Assembly: GCA_013824645.1 (NCBI GenBank)
Contig: PNOF01000007.1
Location: forward strand, 1 to 61,775
Length of the DNA stretch: 61,775 bases
DNA from: Syntrophus sp. (in: bacteria)
GTDB lineage: Bacteria > Desulfobacterota > Syntrophorhabdia > Syntrophorhabdales > Syntrophorhabdaceae
Direction of reading: 5' to 3'
Notes under the pieces: generated by a model
What the model saw: the letters and a program-made list of their open reading frames with translations, nothing else
What the model was told of the DNA's origin: nothing
Database searches by the model: none
In this document: positions 44,815-54,790 of the stretch, one piece after another
Layout: every line of letters starts with the position of its first letter
Position numbering within the stretch: the stretch's first letter is position 1
Translations under genes and position numbers: made by a program

Positions 44815-45642
44815 TTATGCGGATAAAGAAAAACCGGCGCCATAACGCCGGGCAAGGCCCAGATAATGTTCTATCTCTTCGGCCTTCCCTCTCTTTATTG
44901 CCCCTTTTATATAAACATTACACTTTTGTGTAAGCTCAACTATAGCCGCATCGCGCATAGTCTCACTCAACGTGCCGCTTTCCAGCGCCTTTGCAATGCT
45001 CTCAATCCTGAAACTGTCCATCGCAGGGTATCGCCTCGAAAGCTGATCTTCGTGGCCTCCACGTTTTATAATAAGCGGTTTTTCGATAAAAAGAACAGGG
45101 TATTGCGAAGTAACCCGAAGCCACATATCGTAGTCCTCACAGACAGGCATAGATTCATCAAAAAAACCGACTTTATCAAATATATCCCTTTTTATAAGCA
45201 CTGAAGAAGGACTGATAATGCAAAGGGGAAGGCATTTCTGAAAGATATGGCCGGAATATTTTCTGTGACGCAATTTCTGGTTCAAATGCCGGCCGTTTCT
45301 CAGCCATATTTCATCGGTATAGGAAATATCGTAGCCGCCTTCATGCATCATTCCCATCTGGATAGAGAGTTTCTTTTTCTTCCAGAGATCATCTACATCA
45401 AGAAAGGCGACATGGCTGCCCTGGGCAGCTTCGATACCTTTATTCCGGGCACTGCTGATACCGCCATTTTCTTTCCGGATATACTGCACGGGAAGCCCCG
45501 CGATCTCTTCATGAGAGGAGTCTGTCGAACCATCGTCAATGACAATGACCTCTTTATCTCTATAATCCTGGTTCAGCACGGACAAGACTGCATCTTTCAA
45601 AAAGGCCCGTCGGTTATAGGTAGTAATAATTACAGAAACCAT
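44815..45642 (-). CDS. Family 2 glycosyltransferase
   Basis: The 275-residue protein starts with the GT-A pattern MVSVIITTYNRRAFLKDAVLSVL, has the acidic VIDDGSTD segment and the DXD-like AFLDVDDLW motif (about residues 83-91). No membrane helix is present. It transfers a sugar from a nucleotide-sugar donor, likely to a surface glycan. It converges with iclR. The start is placed at the ATG directly before the first strand. Confidence 0.88.
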   Translation of the reverse strand: MVSVIITTYNRRAFLKDAVLSVLNQDYRDKEVIVIDDGSTDSSHEEIAGLPVQYIRKENGGISSARNKGIEAAQGSHVAFLDVDDLWKKKKLSIQMGMMHEGGYDISYTDEIWLRNGRHLNQKLRHRKYSGHIFQKCLPLCIISPSSVLIKRDIFDKVGFFDESMPVCEDYDMWLRVTSQYPVLFIEKPLIIKRGGHEDQLSRRYPAMDSFRIESIAKALESGTLSETMRDAAIVELTQKCNVYIKGAIKRGKAEEIEHYLGLARRYGAGFSLSA

Positions 45643-45790
45643 GATAACCCATAGGTCACAGGGACGCATGGCTCATGCCCCAGAAACGCCTCACGACTGC
45701 ACTTCGTGATATACATCATGTTATAATCTTTCAAAATCCCTGACACTTTTTCTCTGCCCTCTATCTTGCGGTTTTTATTCTGTGATTAGA

Positions 45791-45832
45791 GACCTGTGAC
45801 TTGAAACCTGTGACTTGAAACCTGCGGCTTGA
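45791..45832. repeat. Three tandem 14-base repeats
   Basis: Three units, GACCTGTGACTTGA, AACCTGTGACTTGA and AACCTGCGGCTTGA, lie end to end directly after the GH57 gene. The third differs at two or three positions. No hairpin is evident. The rest of the spacer 45643-45842 shows no gene. Confidence 0.75.
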
Positions 45833-45842
45833 GACGCTTCCC

Positions 45843-47903
45843 TCAAGTTTTACGGATCTGCCGGAGGCGAAGCTTTAATTGAAGTTCCCGCGGCCCTTGA
45901 GCTAAATCAACTGACCAGACAGGCATTATCAAGGTGCTCTGATAGTTTCTCTCAAAACCACTTTCTGAAAGCGATACCACTTCAACGGGGAAGGTCCAGA
46001 TTTCCTGCGGCATATCCCACTGGAGCGAAACATCAACATTCTGATAGGGATCATGGCATGTTACGGTTTGCGAGGGAGCCAATGTTTCCTTTATGGTAAG
46101 CGGATATCGGCCATTCTCTGTTTCCATATAGCGGTCTCCGCCGCTTCCGAGAAAAGCAAAGTTAAACTCAATTCCGATGAGAAAGGGTTTCTGAACGTCG
46201 CCCTCTATCCGGTATGCAACAAGCATTTCTCCATAACTTTCTCTGAGAAGTATATCTTTTTTAATGGCAAGCGGTTGCGGTATGCCGTCTTTCCAAAAGT
46301 GGCCCTTACGCTGAAGGGTAAGAGTAACAGCCTTTTTCGTTTTTTTAAGAGTTGCTTCATAAGGCTCTTTTACAAAATCACCCGGTTCATAATAAGCGCA
46401 CTGGTAAAAGGCCTCCAGAGTGGCATCTTCTCCCATAACATGGTCGACGAAAGAAGCCCGCCGGTACCAATCGTACTGGAGATACTTATCAAGACCTTCT
46501 TCTTTTGCAAGGATCATATCATGGATCGTCTTCGTGCCATCGGCAGCGTTCGGCGACAGGGCTTCTTTTATCTTTTCATGATACCCTTCATATCTGCGTT
46601 TCAGGGTGGCCATAATATTCACCGAGGAAGGCTTATAATCAAGCCCGTAGAGGGCTCCGCCTTCTCTCAGAAAGAATGATGCCTCAAGGGTATTATTAGT
46701 GAGTACGACCTCGTCATGGCCATCAATGTTGATATCCTCAATATAACCGTCGACAAAGGGCTTTTTCGGATCAAGAAGTTTTTGAGCTTCAATGAGGTGC
46801 TCATAGACCGACGCCCTCAGGTGCGGCAGATAGAGCCCGCCAAATACTCCATGCCAGTAGCTGTCGTTTGCCTGGGCCATGAGTATATGTTTTTTTGCTT
46901 TCTGGTTGTTCTTCGCCTTCTTCGACAAACGGCACATCTTTTTGTGCATATCATTGCTTTCAGAATACTTTATAAGAAAATACTTATAATAGCCGCCTTT
47001 CAAGAATTTCTCATAAGGAATATCGGTTTTGTGGAGCAATTCTCCATACTCTTTCGCAAGCCTCGCAGGCAAACTCCATTCTCCCATCTCTTTATACGAC
47101 GCGCAATCGAGATAAATACGTTCTTTAGGCAGGTTTTCAGCAATATATTCACTAAACGTAACAGTTTTCAGCCAGGATTTGTTTTCTGTCAAATACTGAA
47201 AAAAGGATTGGAGCCATTTCTCTGTATAGACAGAGTCAAAGGTACCCGGCCAGAGACCGAACTTTTCACCGTCATCGCCGAAGACAACAAGGTCGCCGCC
47301 CTCTTTTTCCACGGTCCTGAAATATTCATCGAGAATATTCAAGGGCTTAAAGGGGATTGCGTAACGGAGAGATTCAAGACCCGGAAAAATAAACAACTGG
47401 TGTCCCTCGAATTCAGTTATGAAATAACCATAGAGGTCCTCATCGCCTAATCCTATTGATTTGAAATGATTATCATCGACAAGCGTGTATGAGATACCTG
47501 CCTTATTCAGTACTTTGGGAATCTGCGGTTCGTAGACTCTTTCTGCCAGCCACGCGCCTTTCGGTTTCACATGAAAAACATCTTCGATCAAACCCCTGTG
47601 CATCTCTACCTGGGCAATTCCATCTTCCTCCGACAGAAAAGCAAGTATCGGTTCGTACATGCCTCCCGATACGATCTCAAGCTGGCCCCTTTCCCGGAGC
47701 CCTTTGAGGAGGTCAATATAATCGGGCTTATTTTCACAGAGCCACGAAAGGAGGTAACCGGAAAAATGGAGATTGATTTTAATGTCAGGGAATTCTTTTA
47801 ATACATTAAAAAAAGGCATATATGCACGCATATATGCCTCCTCAAGGATATAATCCATATTTCCGACTGGTTGATGATTATGTATACATAGTATAAATTT
47901 CAT
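45843..47903 (-). CDS. GH57 family 4-alpha-glucanotransferase or amylase
   Basis: The 686-residue protein has the GH57 barrel. The first motif is HNHQP (H10), followed by GGMYEPI, GAWLAERVYEP with predicted nucleophile E121, and FGDDGEKFG with acid/base D210 or D211. These match Thermococcus litoralis 4-alpha-glucanotransferase (E123, D214). The C-terminal beta-sandwich (about 390-686) fits that type and not the branching-enzyme type. With the GH13 enzyme and phosphohexomutase it supports a maltodextrin/glycogen pathway. Confidence 0.9.
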   Translation of the reverse strand: MKFILCIHNHQPVGNMDYILEEAYMRAYMPFFNVLKEFPDIKINLHFSGYLLSWLCENKPDYIDLLKGLRERGQLEIVSGGMYEPILAFLSEEDGIAQVEMHRGLIEDVFHVKPKGAWLAERVYEPQIPKVLNKAGISYTLVDDNHFKSIGLGDEDLYGYFITEFEGHQLFIFPGLESLRYAIPFKPLNILDEYFRTVEKEGGDLVVFGDDGEKFGLWPGTFDSVYTEKWLQSFFQYLTENKSWLKTVTFSEYIAENLPKERIYLDCASYKEMGEWSLPARLAKEYGELLHKTDIPYEKFLKGGYYKYFLIKYSESNDMHKKMCRLSKKAKNNQKAKKHILMAQANDSYWHGVFGGLYLPHLRASVYEHLIEAQKLLDPKKPFVDGYIEDINIDGHDEVVLTNNTLEASFFLREGGALYGLDYKPSSVNIMATLKRRYEGYHEKIKEALSPNAADGTKTIHDMILAKEEGLDKYLQYDWYRRASFVDHVMGEDATLEAFYQCAYYEPGDFVKEPYEATLKKTKKAVTLTLQRKGHFWKDGIPQPLAIKKDILLRESYGEMLVAYRIEGDVQKPFLIGIEFNFAFLGSGGDRYMETENGRYPLTIKETLAPSQTVTCHDPYQNVDVSLQWDMPQEIWTFPVEVVSLSESGFERNYQSTLIMPVWSVDLAQGPRELQLKLRLRQIRKT

Positions 47904-47918
47904 TCCAGTTTCTTTTAA

Positions 47919-47995
<77 letters not shown>

Positions 47996-48012
47996 GCGTA
48001 ATATGCATAATA

Positions 48013-48087
48013 TGGTAGGCGGAACAGGTTTTGAACCTGCGACCCTCGGCTTGTAAGGCCGATGCTCTCCCGCTGAGCTATCCGCCC
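48013..48087 (-). tRNA. tRNA-Val (anticodon UAC)
   Basis: 75-nt cloverleaf. The acceptor GGGCGGA pairs with TCCGCCT (one G-U), then discriminator A and an encoded CCA. The D arm is GCTCAGCGGGAGAGC. The anticodon stem TCGGC/GCCGA has loop CTTACAA (anticodon TAC). The T arm is GCAGG-TTCAAAA-CCTGT. It sits directly after clpX. Confidence 0.95.
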
Positions 48088-48143
48088 AATGCTCGTAACT
48101 ATAGCAGGTTCATTATGGAATGTCAACCAGTGACGCGCTTTAA

Positions 48144-49397
48144 TCACGCGATTTCTGCCTCTTCCTCATAAATAAGTATGGGTCTTTCCTGATTGACAAT
48201 TACTTCTTCACTGATAACACACTCCTTAACATTGGAGAGCGACGGTATTTCATACATCACATCGAGCATGACCTTTTCCATAATAGACCTTAAGCCCCTG
48301 GCGCCGGTCTTCTTTTTCATGGCATCCTTCGAAATACCACGAAGTGATCCTTCGGTAAAGGTAAGCTTGACGTTCTCCAGATCAAAGAGTTTCTTATACT
48401 GTTTCACGATTGCGTTTTTCGGTCTCTTTAAAATTTCAACAAGGTTTTCTTCACTCAGCTCTTCCAGGGTAGCTGTAATGGGGAGCCTGCCTATGAATTC
48501 CGGAATAAGGCCATATTTTAAGAGATCTTCCGGCTGTATTTCCCGAATGAGGTCCGAATACTGTTTGTCCCGACCGCCGTGGACATCAACGCCAAATCCA
48601 ATACTCTTCTTGCCGATCCTCGATGCAATAAGACTATCAATGTTATGGAAAGCGCCTCCGCATATGAAGAGGATATTCGATGTATCTACTTTGATATAAT
48701 CCTGCTGCGGGTGCTTCCTCCCGCCTTTCGGCGGTACATTGGCAACTGTTCCTTCTATGATCTTTAAAAGTGCCTGCTGGACGCCCTCTCCCGAAACATC
48801 CCTCGTAATAGACGGACTGTCGGTCTTTCTCGCAATCTTATCAATCTCATCAATATATACAATCCCTTTCTCGGCACGCTCTACGTTGTAATCAGCAGAT
48901 TGCAGGAGATAGAGGATAATGTTCTCAACATCCTCACCGACATAACCTGCTTCCGTCAATGTCGTTGCATCGGCAATAGTGAAGGGCACGTGGAGCAATT
49001 TGGCAAGCGTCTGCGCCAGAAGGGTTTTTCCGGAACCGGTCGGTCCAATGAGGAGGATATTACTCTTCTGTATTTCTATATCATCAAACTGCGTTCTCGA
49101 TTCAATCCTTTTGTAGTGGTTGTAAACTGCAACGGAGAGAACTTTTTTTGCGTGGTCCTGACCTATGACGTAATCATCGAGGAGCTTTCTGATTTCGTGA
49201 GGTTTTGGAATGGAGGTCTTGATGTAATCAAAACGCTCCTTCTTGGCCTCTTCCTGAATGATTTCATTGCAGAGTTCGATGCATTCGTCACAAATGTAGA
49301 CCATAGGGCCGGCAATCAGTTTCTTTACTTCATCCTGGCTTTTACCGCAAAAGGAACAATTCAATTTGATTGTCCTCCCGTTTGTTTTTTTAATCAT
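48144..49397 (-). CDS. clpX: ATP-dependent Clp protease ATP-binding subunit ClpX
   Basis: AAA+ unfoldase that delivers proteins to ClpP. The 417-residue protein has the N-terminal zinc-binding domain (CSFCGKSQ, then CDEC), Walker A GPTGSGKT and Walker [11 protein letters not shown]. It also has the pore loop GYVGED and the ClpP-docking IGF loop (SIGFG). It is 2 bases downstream of clpP, in the standard tig-clpP-clpX order. Confidence 0.98.
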   Translation of the reverse strand: MIKKTNGRTIKLNCSFCGKSQDEVKKLIAGPMVYICDECIELCNEIIQEEAKKERFDYIKTSIPKPHEIRKLLDDYVIGQDHAKKVLSVAVYNHYKRIESRTQFDDIEIQKSNILLIGPTGSGKTLLAQTLAKLLHVPFTIADATTLTEAGYVGEDVENIILYLLQSADYNVERAEKGIVYIDEIDKIARKTDSPSITRDVSGEGVQQALLKIIEGTVANVPPKGGRKHPQQDYIKVDTSNILFICGGAFHNIDSLIASRIGKKSIGFGVDVHGGRDKQYSDLIREIQPEDLLKYGLIPEFIGRLPITATLEELSEENLVEILKRPKNAIVKQYKKLFDLENVKLTFTEGSLRGISKDAMKKKTGARGLRSIMEKVMLDVMYEIPSLSNVKECVISEEVIVNQERPILIYEEEAEIA

Positions 49398-49399
49398 TG

Positions 49400-49984
49400 C
49401 TACAACCTCTTTTCAAGTATTTGATCTATAATGCCATATTCAACAGCCTGTTCGGCGCTCATGTAATAATCACGTTCCGTGTCTTTCTCCACCTTTTCAA
49501 TAGGCTGGCCCGTATGGTACATAAGTATTTTATTCAATTCTTCCCGCATCCGCAAGATTTCTTTTGCCTGGATATCAATATCGGTCGCCTGTCCCTGCAC
49601 GCCTCCGAGGGGCTGATGGATCAATATCCTTGAATGGGGGAGTGCATACCTCTTACCCTTTTCTCCACCGGCAAGCAGTACCGCGCCCATACTCGCCGCC
49701 TGACCGATACAGGTCGTTACGATAGGAGCTTTCACATACTGCATGGTATCATAAATGGCGAGACCGCTTGTAATGTGGCCGCCGGGACTATTGATATAAA
49801 GATATATTTCTTTCGAAGGATCTTCTGATTCAAGAAATAACAACTGCGCAATGATCACATTCGCAATAGAGTCATCAACAGCCGTACCAAGAAAAACTAT
49901 TCTCTCTCTGAGAAGACGGGAATAAATGTCATAAGCTCTCTCTCCTCTGCCATCCTTCTCTATAACAATCGGCACGAGGTTCAT
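49400..49984 (-). CDS. clpP: ATP-dependent Clp protease proteolytic subunit
   Basis: Serine protease that forms the tetradecameric chamber. The 194-residue length is normal. The catalytic triad is visible: Ser in [14 protein letters not shown], His in [14 protein letters not shown] and Asp in the segment DTERDYYMS. The ATG overlaps the stop of tig (ATGA). Confidence 0.98.
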   Translation of the reverse strand: MNLVPIVIEKDGRGERAYDIYSRLLRERIVFLGTAVDDSIANVIIAQLLFLESEDPSKEIYLYINSPGGHITSGLAIYDTMQYVKAPIVTTCIGQAASMGAVLLAGGEKGKRYALPHSRILIHQPLGGVQGQATDIDIQAKEILRMREELNKILMYHTGQPIEKVEKDTERDYYMSAEQAVEYGIIDQILEKRL

Positions 49985-51258
49985 GCTTTCTCCTTTATAA
50001 CCGCGCTCTCTTTCAAGAAACTAATGGTCTTCTCCTCTATAATGGTGCTTTTCAGACCACCCATCAGATTATACTGCTCATAAATATTCTTAACTTCATT
50101 GTATGTTTTATTTGTTTCTTCTGCAATCTTTTTTATCTGTTCTTCCACGTCTTTATCGTCAGCGGTGATACCTTCTTTCTCACCGATCTGTGCCAACAGC
50201 ATTTCAACCTTCAACCTGTCTTCTGCCCTTTTCCCGAATTCTTCCCTCATCCGCTCTTTTATGGAAGCCATTTCTTCTTCGGAAAGTTTGCCTGACTGAT
50301 AGCGTGACGCCGTTTCTTCTATCATGCCTTCCAGTCTTTTCTCCAGGAGCCGCTTCGGCACAGGCACTTCAAGGTCTTTGAGCATGGTTTCCATGATCTT
50401 TTGCGTAATCTCTCTCTGCCTGTTATTTTCCTTCTCTTTTAACAGTTCTGCTTTTGTCCCCTCTTTTAAGGCATCGGTGCTGTCATAGTTCAAGTCTTTT
50501 GCAAAATCATCATTAACCGGCGGCAGTTTTTTCTGCTTGATCTCCTTCACAGTCACTTTAAAGATAAGCGTCTTTGACGCGATACTCTTATCGGGATAAT
50601 CTTCCGGGAAGGGCATCTCTATGTCTTTTTCTTCATTTTCTTTCATACCGACAAGCGCTGCTTCAAACTCAGGCATGAGCCTCGCATTCCCCAATTCAAG
50701 CGGATATGCCTCAGCCATCACTTCTTTCACGGGCTCACCGTTATGATACCCCTGGTACTTGATAACCACAAAATCGCCTGATTCTGCTACCGCGCCTTCA
50801 CTTTTCGGGATAATCTCGGCATGCATCTGCTGGAGACCTTCGACCCTTTTATCAACATCTTCATCACTCACGGCAACCTGCTCGATTTCAATTTCTATCC
50901 CTTTGTATAGGGGCAACTCGATTTCCGGCATCACTTCACATTCAAGCGTATAGCCCGTTTCACCTTCTTTTTCCAGAAACTCCACTATGGGTTCCATGAC
51001 AGGTTCCACTTTTGCCTCAAGAAGGGCCGCATACATAGTATTTTCAACCATTTTTTTCTTTGATTCTTCGTCAATATAGTCTTTGTAGTATTGCGTGATA
51101 ATAGGTCTCGGAATCTTACCCGGTCTAAAACCTTTTATTTTTGCATTTCTTTTTACTTCATTGTAAATGGCTTCTCTTATTCCATCAACAGTTTCCACGG
51201 GAAGCAGCACTTCCACCTTTTTCCGTACGCTGTCAAGCGTTTCAACCTGAACTTTCAT
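49981..51258 (-). CDS. tig: Trigger factor
   Basis: Ribosome-bound chaperone with prolyl isomerase activity. I start it at [20 protein letters not shown] (ATG 51258), because GGAGG lies 5 bases before. The 425-residue protein has the ribosome-binding segment GFRPGKIPR (about residues 42-50), the FKBP-like domain (about 150-240) and the helical C-terminal chaperone domain. It is first in the tig-clpP-clpX unit. Confidence 0.97.
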   Translation of the reverse strand: MKVQVETLDSVRKKVEVLLPVETVDGIREAIYNEVKRNAKIKGFRPGKIPRPIITQYYKDYIDEESKKKMVENTMYAALLEAKVEPVMEPIVEFLEKEGETGYTLECEVMPEIELPLYKGIEIEIEQVAVSDEDVDKRVEGLQQMHAEIIPKSEGAVAESGDFVVIKYQGYHNGEPVKEVMAEAYPLELGNARLMPEFEAALVGMKENEEKDIEMPFPEDYPDKSIASKTLIFKVTVKEIKQKKLPPVNDDFAKDLNYDSTDALKEGTKAELLKEKENNRQREITQKIMETMLKDLEVPVPKRLLEKRLEGMIEETASRYQSGKLSEEEMASIKERMREEFGKRAEDRLKVEMLLAQIGEKEGITADDKDVEEQIKKIAEETNKTYNEVKNIYEQYNLMGGLKSTIIEEKTISFLKESAVIKEKA

Positions 51259-51423
51259 TCCATCCTCCAAAATATGCAAAGGGGAGAGTACAAAACCCTT
51301 ATAAGTGCCTTATTATAAACGGAACTGCTTAAATTATCAATCATTTTAGGATAGACAACGGATATCACTACGTAAAAGCGAGGGGGCTCTTCCTTCTTTC
51401 CGTCTATTTCACAAATTAATTAA

Positions 51424-51723
51424 TTATTTATTGATGTTTTTCAGTTGTTCTAATAATACCGGTATGTTTCTCTGTATCGAGTCCCAGACTATTTCGTCTT
51501 CAACAACATCGTAACTATGAGCAATAACATTTCTGAAGCCGATAATTTCCTTCCAATTATCGATACGCTCAGCTTCGCCGATTATTTCGAATTCTCTTTC
51601 GACCGCCGCCTTGGTCTTCAGATCAGCGCAATATTCGGCTTCCTTCATGCCTCCGGTAAACTCCAATATCAGTTGACAAGCCCTAATTGCATCTTCTACG
51701 GCAACGATCGGATCATGCTGCAT
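51424..51723 (-). CDS. hepT: HepT-like ribonuclease toxin (DUF86)
   Basis: RNase toxin of the HepT/MntA module. The 99-residue protein has the catalytic R-x4-H-x-Y motif as RNVIAHSY (about residues 63-70). It is about 10-15 residues shorter than usual: between IIGEA and the tryptophan of NWKEIIGFRN, most relatives have a longer helix. It overlaps the antitoxin gene by 11 bases. Family assignment is firm; activity is uncertain. Confidence 0.87.
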   Translation of the reverse strand: MQHDPIVAVEDAIRACQLILEFTGGMKEAEYCADLKTKAAVEREFEIIGEAERIDNWKEIIGFRNVIAHSYDVVEDEIVWDSIQRNIPVLLEQLKNINK

Positions 51724-52018
51724 AGATTTTCCTGATATTTGAAAAAATGTAGGTCTTGATCAGTCTGTTCTTTATTGCTTTGGGCATTACAATATCAACG
51801 GAACGATTAAAGAGAGTTTCCAGCTCAAATTTTATATTCATATATCTTGAAAGTCCATTTTCCGCATCAGTCAGCTCTAACAAAAAATCGATGTCGCTGT
51901 TATCGTCGAATTCATCGAATTCATCCGATATGGCGCTGCCAAAAGCGACAAGACTCTTCACGCGGTATGTACGACATATTGTTTCAATTTCATCTTTGTA
52001 TTTTTCAAATGGATACAT
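51713..52018 (-). CDS. mntA: MntA-like nucleotidyltransferase antitoxin
   Basis: Minimal nucleotidyltransferase that inactivates HepT by AMPylation in the studied pairs. The 101-residue protein shows the GS...DxD signature (FGSAISDEF...NSDIDFLLEL), with a loop of 13 residues between GS and DID, slightly longer than the usual 9-10. It precedes and overlaps hepT. From 52019 to 52219 only repeats are seen. Confidence 0.86.
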   Translation of the reverse strand: MYPFEKYKDEIETICRTYRVKSLVAFGSAISDEFDEFDDNSDIDFLLELTDAENGLSRYMNIKFELETLFNRSVDIVMPKAIKNRLIKTYIFSNIRKIYAA

Positions 52019-52170
52019 ACATTTATCCTGAATAGATCAATTATTTACATAATGTATAAGCAATGCACAAAAGAAGCAAGCACAAATTAGTTCCCGTAGA
52101 AAAAGTATGTTGTCTTCCCTCGTCCAAGTCCTGTCTCGCAGGACGGTCGTCCTACGTCCCAGCGCAGCGA

Positions 52171-52218
52171 TCGTCACCTGTCCCCCGCAGCATCAGCGAA
52201 GGGGGGTGCGGTCTTCTC
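52171..52218. repeat. Dispersed hairpin repeat, copy B
   Basis: Second copy of the element at 41008-41054: TCGTCACCTGTCCCCCGCAG, then CATCAGCGAAGGGGGG, then CGGTCTTCTC. The CCCCC and GGGGG arms can pair. It lies 2 bases after the stop codon of the CoA-transferase beta gene. A further GC-rich segment with a small palindrome (GGACGGTCGTCC) precedes it at about 52141. Confidence 0.65.
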
Positions 52219-52219
52219 C

Positions 52220-52987
52220 TCATCGTGCCATACAGATAAGTCGTTGCGGATCAACTTCCTCTCTGAGGATACGGAGTTCCTCGTTGGTCGGCTCTTTCGC
52301 TTCCTGTGCCTTTGACGTATCAAGGGCAAAACCTGTATTTTCTCTAATCTGTTCGATAGTAACACCGGGGTAATATTCTGCAAGGTACATCGCCTTTGTG
52401 TCCGGGTCAAATTTCATCACACCGAGGTCAGTGACCACAGCAATAGGACCACCCCTTTTCAAGCCAAGTTTTTGACGTGAGTCTCCGCCCCGATACCATC
52501 CAACACTGGTCAGATAGTCAAGCTTCTCCACAAAACGTTTCTTTTCGTGCTTCATAAAAGCGATAAAACCTGACGCGAGGGATGCCGCATCTGCGGCGCC
52601 GCCGCTTCCGGGAAATCTCTTCTTCGGTCGATGGTAATCGCCGATCATAGTCGTATTCAAGTTACCGTATTTATCTATCTGGGCAGCTCCAAGGAAGGCT
52701 ATCGTGCGGAGTCTCCTGTGACCCACAATGGAGAATGCCTCAATAAGTCCTGAGTTGAGGCATGTTCCGGACATAACACGCAGGTCCGCGACAGCCATGG
52801 GGATCTCGGTAAGCGCCGGGTCAATACCTCCCGTTTCAAAAAAAACAACGGCCTTCGGTGCATAGATACGCTTTGCCGTTGTCGCCGCGAGCATGGCAAC
52901 ACCGGTTCCGGCAAAAATAATATCACCATCACTGACAAACCTGCCGGCGGCAAGAGCCATTATCTCGCTATCGCTGTAGTGCATCAC
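52220..52987 (-). CDS. CoA-transferase subunit B (glutaconate CoA-transferase-like)
   Basis: Family I CoA-transferase beta subunit. The 255-residue protein has the catalytic glutamate in VVFFETGGID (about residues 49-58), as in glutaconate CoA-transferase. It has GAAQIDKYGNLNTTMIG and SGGAADAASLASGF in the later half. It follows the alpha subunit by 11 bases. Substrate cannot be read from sequence; dicarboxylate, aromatic-acid or 3-oxoacid CoA transfer are all possible. Confidence 0.88.
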   Translation of the reverse strand: MMHYSDSEIMALAAGRFVSDGDIIFAGTGVAMLAATTAKRIYAPKAVVFFETGGIDPALTEIPMAVADLRVMSGTCLNSGLIEAFSIVGHRRLRTIAFLGAAQIDKYGNLNTTMIGDYHRPKKRFPGSGGAADAASLASGFIAFMKHEKKRFVEKLDYLTSVGWYRGGDSRQKLGLKRGGPIAVVTDLGVMKFDPDTKAMYLAEYYPGVTIEQIRENTGFALDTSKAQEAKEPTNEELRILREEVDPQRLICMAR

Positions 52988-52998
52988 TATTGCATCCT

Positions 52999-53976
52999 CT
53001 ACTTTCTTTCAAGTCCCGGGGTGTAGCCGAGTATTGGATCTGCTTTGATCGCAAGAAGCCTTTCTTCTCCGATCTTTTCAATATATTCTTCATGGGACCC
53101 AACACCGTAGACCCATTCGTCAAGGTACTCCTTGAAGAGATCGTCATCACCGGCGGCTTTCTTGTAGTGATTAAGATGCACAGGGTCGTAATCATAAAAG
53201 GTAAAGCATCCTGTGGGGTGAGCGCCATAGGGAACTTTTATAATGGCATCGATAAAAAAAGGCGGCAGCGTATTCTGATCAGGATCAAGACGGATAGATG
53301 ACCGGGGGACAATCTCCTCACAGGTCACAATAACCCTGTCAGCAGCCTTTGCCTGTTCCCCATCAGCAAAAGTCAGCCCTTTGATCCTCACTGTTCCATC
53401 TTCTCCGACATACTGGGCATGAAGTATGGCCACATCAGGCGTTAAGGCAGGGAGCAGAATTACATCCTCCTTTTCTCTATTAAAAGGATTCCGGATAATC
53501 TCGTATTTCCTATTGGCGACTTTCGGTTCTTCTCTCACCTCAGGGGAAAAACCTTCCTCATTGAGAAGATCTGAACCAAGTCCTGATTTAGTAGGTATAA
53601 AAGGCATCCCAAGGGCGCCGGCAAGAAAGCGAAGACTCATCTGGTAGTTCGAGTAGTCTTCGAATTCTATCTCTCCCCTCTCGATGGCCTTTTGAAAACG
53701 GATGCATGTCGGCGCGTAACGGCCATTGCCGCCATATGCGATCTCAAGTCGTTTTACGCAACCTGCTCCGATAAGCACATCGAGGGCCTGGCCGTTTGAA
53801 TGGCAAACGAGGTGGATATCTCTCACCCGCTGACGGACAATCTCGTAAATAATTGCCATAGGGTTCCGGGTAACAGTAAACCCGCCCAGCGCAATCTGGC
53901 TGCCATCCCTGATAAAACGCCTAACAGCCTCCTCAAGGGTCATGAGTTTATTAGCAATTTCAGGATATATATTCAT
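52999..53976 (-). CDS. CoA-transferase subunit A (glutaconate CoA-transferase-like)
   Basis: Alpha subunit of the same enzyme, 325 residues. It has the N-terminal SQIALGGFTVTRNPMAIIYE and the family segments PTKSGLGSDLL and DVAILHAQYVGEDGTVRIKG. It begins the pair. Together the two subunits would transfer CoA between acyl groups in fermentation or in syntrophic degradation of acids. No neighbouring gene names the substrate. Confidence 0.88.
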   Translation of the reverse strand: MNIYPEIANKLMTLEEAVRRFIRDGSQIALGGFTVTRNPMAIIYEIVRQRVRDIHLVCHSNGQALDVLIGAGCVKRLEIAYGGNGRYAPTCIRFQKAIERGEIEFEDYSNYQMSLRFLAGALGMPFIPTKSGLGSDLLNEEGFSPEVREEPKVANRKYEIIRNPFNREKEDVILLPALTPDVAILHAQYVGEDGTVRIKGLTFADGEQAKAADRVIVTCEEIVPRSSIRLDPDQNTLPPFFIDAIIKVPYGAHPTGCFTFYDYDPVHLNHYKKAAGDDDLFKEYLDEWVYGVGSHEEYIEKIGEERLLAIKADPILGYTPGLERK

Positions 53977-54008
53977 GATGACTTCATTATAGTATTAATT
54001 CCATTCCC

Positions 54009-54111
54009 AAATCAACGCGCTATCTTTGTTGGCAGCGTCGTCGGTTTCCTCAACGTATTTATAATACGCCTCGTCGCCTTCTCCTTGCCGCCTCAATATC
54101 ATCGTTGATTT
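54009..54111. repeat. Palindromic intergenic element
   Basis: Outer inverted repeats AAATCAACG (54009-54017) and CGTTGATTT (54103-54111) bound an element of 103 bases. Its centre is the palindrome CGTATT-TAT-AATACG (54054-54068). A related palindrome, CGTATGTACATACG, occurs at 60007-60020. It lies in the 343-base gap between the CoA-transferase and LuxR genes, where no gene is seen. Confidence 0.6.
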
Positions 54112-54319
54112 AGAAATGGAAGAAGACAACCGTCTGTGAAGTTAAATCGCAGTTTTCGTCAACAAGTGCACAGAGTGACCGTATCGGGGATACTGCAAAT
54201 ACGGGAGGAGATAAGCCGGGGAGAGGTGTCACAGGCTTATATCAGCGCTATTCAGCGCCACAAATGTAAGCCTGTTGGAATGTATTATTCCTTCAACAAT
54301 TTATGATCTGATCATTAGT

Positions 54320-54790
54320 TTACTGCAATGACAGCAGGTACGAGTGCAGATTGACCTTGGCTTTACCAAGCCCCATCTTGTTTCTGATGTGGTGACGGTG
54401 GAGGCCTATGGCGCTCCTGGTCACTTTCATGATATCTGCTATCTCCTTCGTTGTCTTCCCTTCCCTGATGAGCGTTGCCACCTGGATTTCCTTTGGCGTA
54501 AAATGGTATTGCTTGGAAGTCACCCTTTGGAGAAATGACGAGAAAACATTTGCAACAGTAGTTTCGATGATCTCAAGATAAGTCGCCTGTTCCGCTGTAA
54601 GAGGCGTATTTTTCAGCTTTGCAAGGTATGGGAGGACAAGTTCTTTCACATTGGATTGTATCTTCTCCTCAAGGAGCTTCTTATCTTCCTCACCCCGGAC
54701 AAGAAGTTTCTTGAGGACATCGTTTATCTCCTCAAGACCTTTTTTTACTGCTCCGCCTTCTTTTTCGTTGGATTTTGCTGTTGATTTCAT
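54320..54790 (-). CDS. LuxR-type helix-turn-helix regulator
   Basis: I start it at MKSTAKSNEKEGG (ATG 54790, GAGGTGAT site). The 156-residue protein has a charged coiled-coil N-terminus (about 15-55), a helical middle, and a C-terminal LuxR/GerE domain (about 95-150: FTPKEIQVATLIREGKTTKEIADIMKVTRSAIGLHRHHIRNKMGL). No PAS or receiver domain is attached, so it may sense through the helical part or a partner. Many deltaproteobacteria have several such proteins. Target unknown. Confidence 0.85.
   Translation of the reverse strand: MKSTAKSNEKEGGAVKKGLEEINDVLKKLLVRGEEDKKLLEEKIQSNVKELVLPYLAKLKNTPLTAEQATYLEIIETTVANVFSSFLQRVTSKQYHFTPKEIQVATLIREGKTTKEIADIMKVTRSAIGLHRHHIRNKMGLGKAKVNLHSYLLSLQ

Noticed and set aside
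44769-44815. Possible terminator between iclR and the GT2 gene
   Set aside because: CTGTT and AACAG with an AT-rich loop give only a weak 5-base stem, and no T tract follows.
46716-47450. A 244-codon plus-strand frame
   Set aside because: Antisense to the GH57 gene, without a signal or family match.
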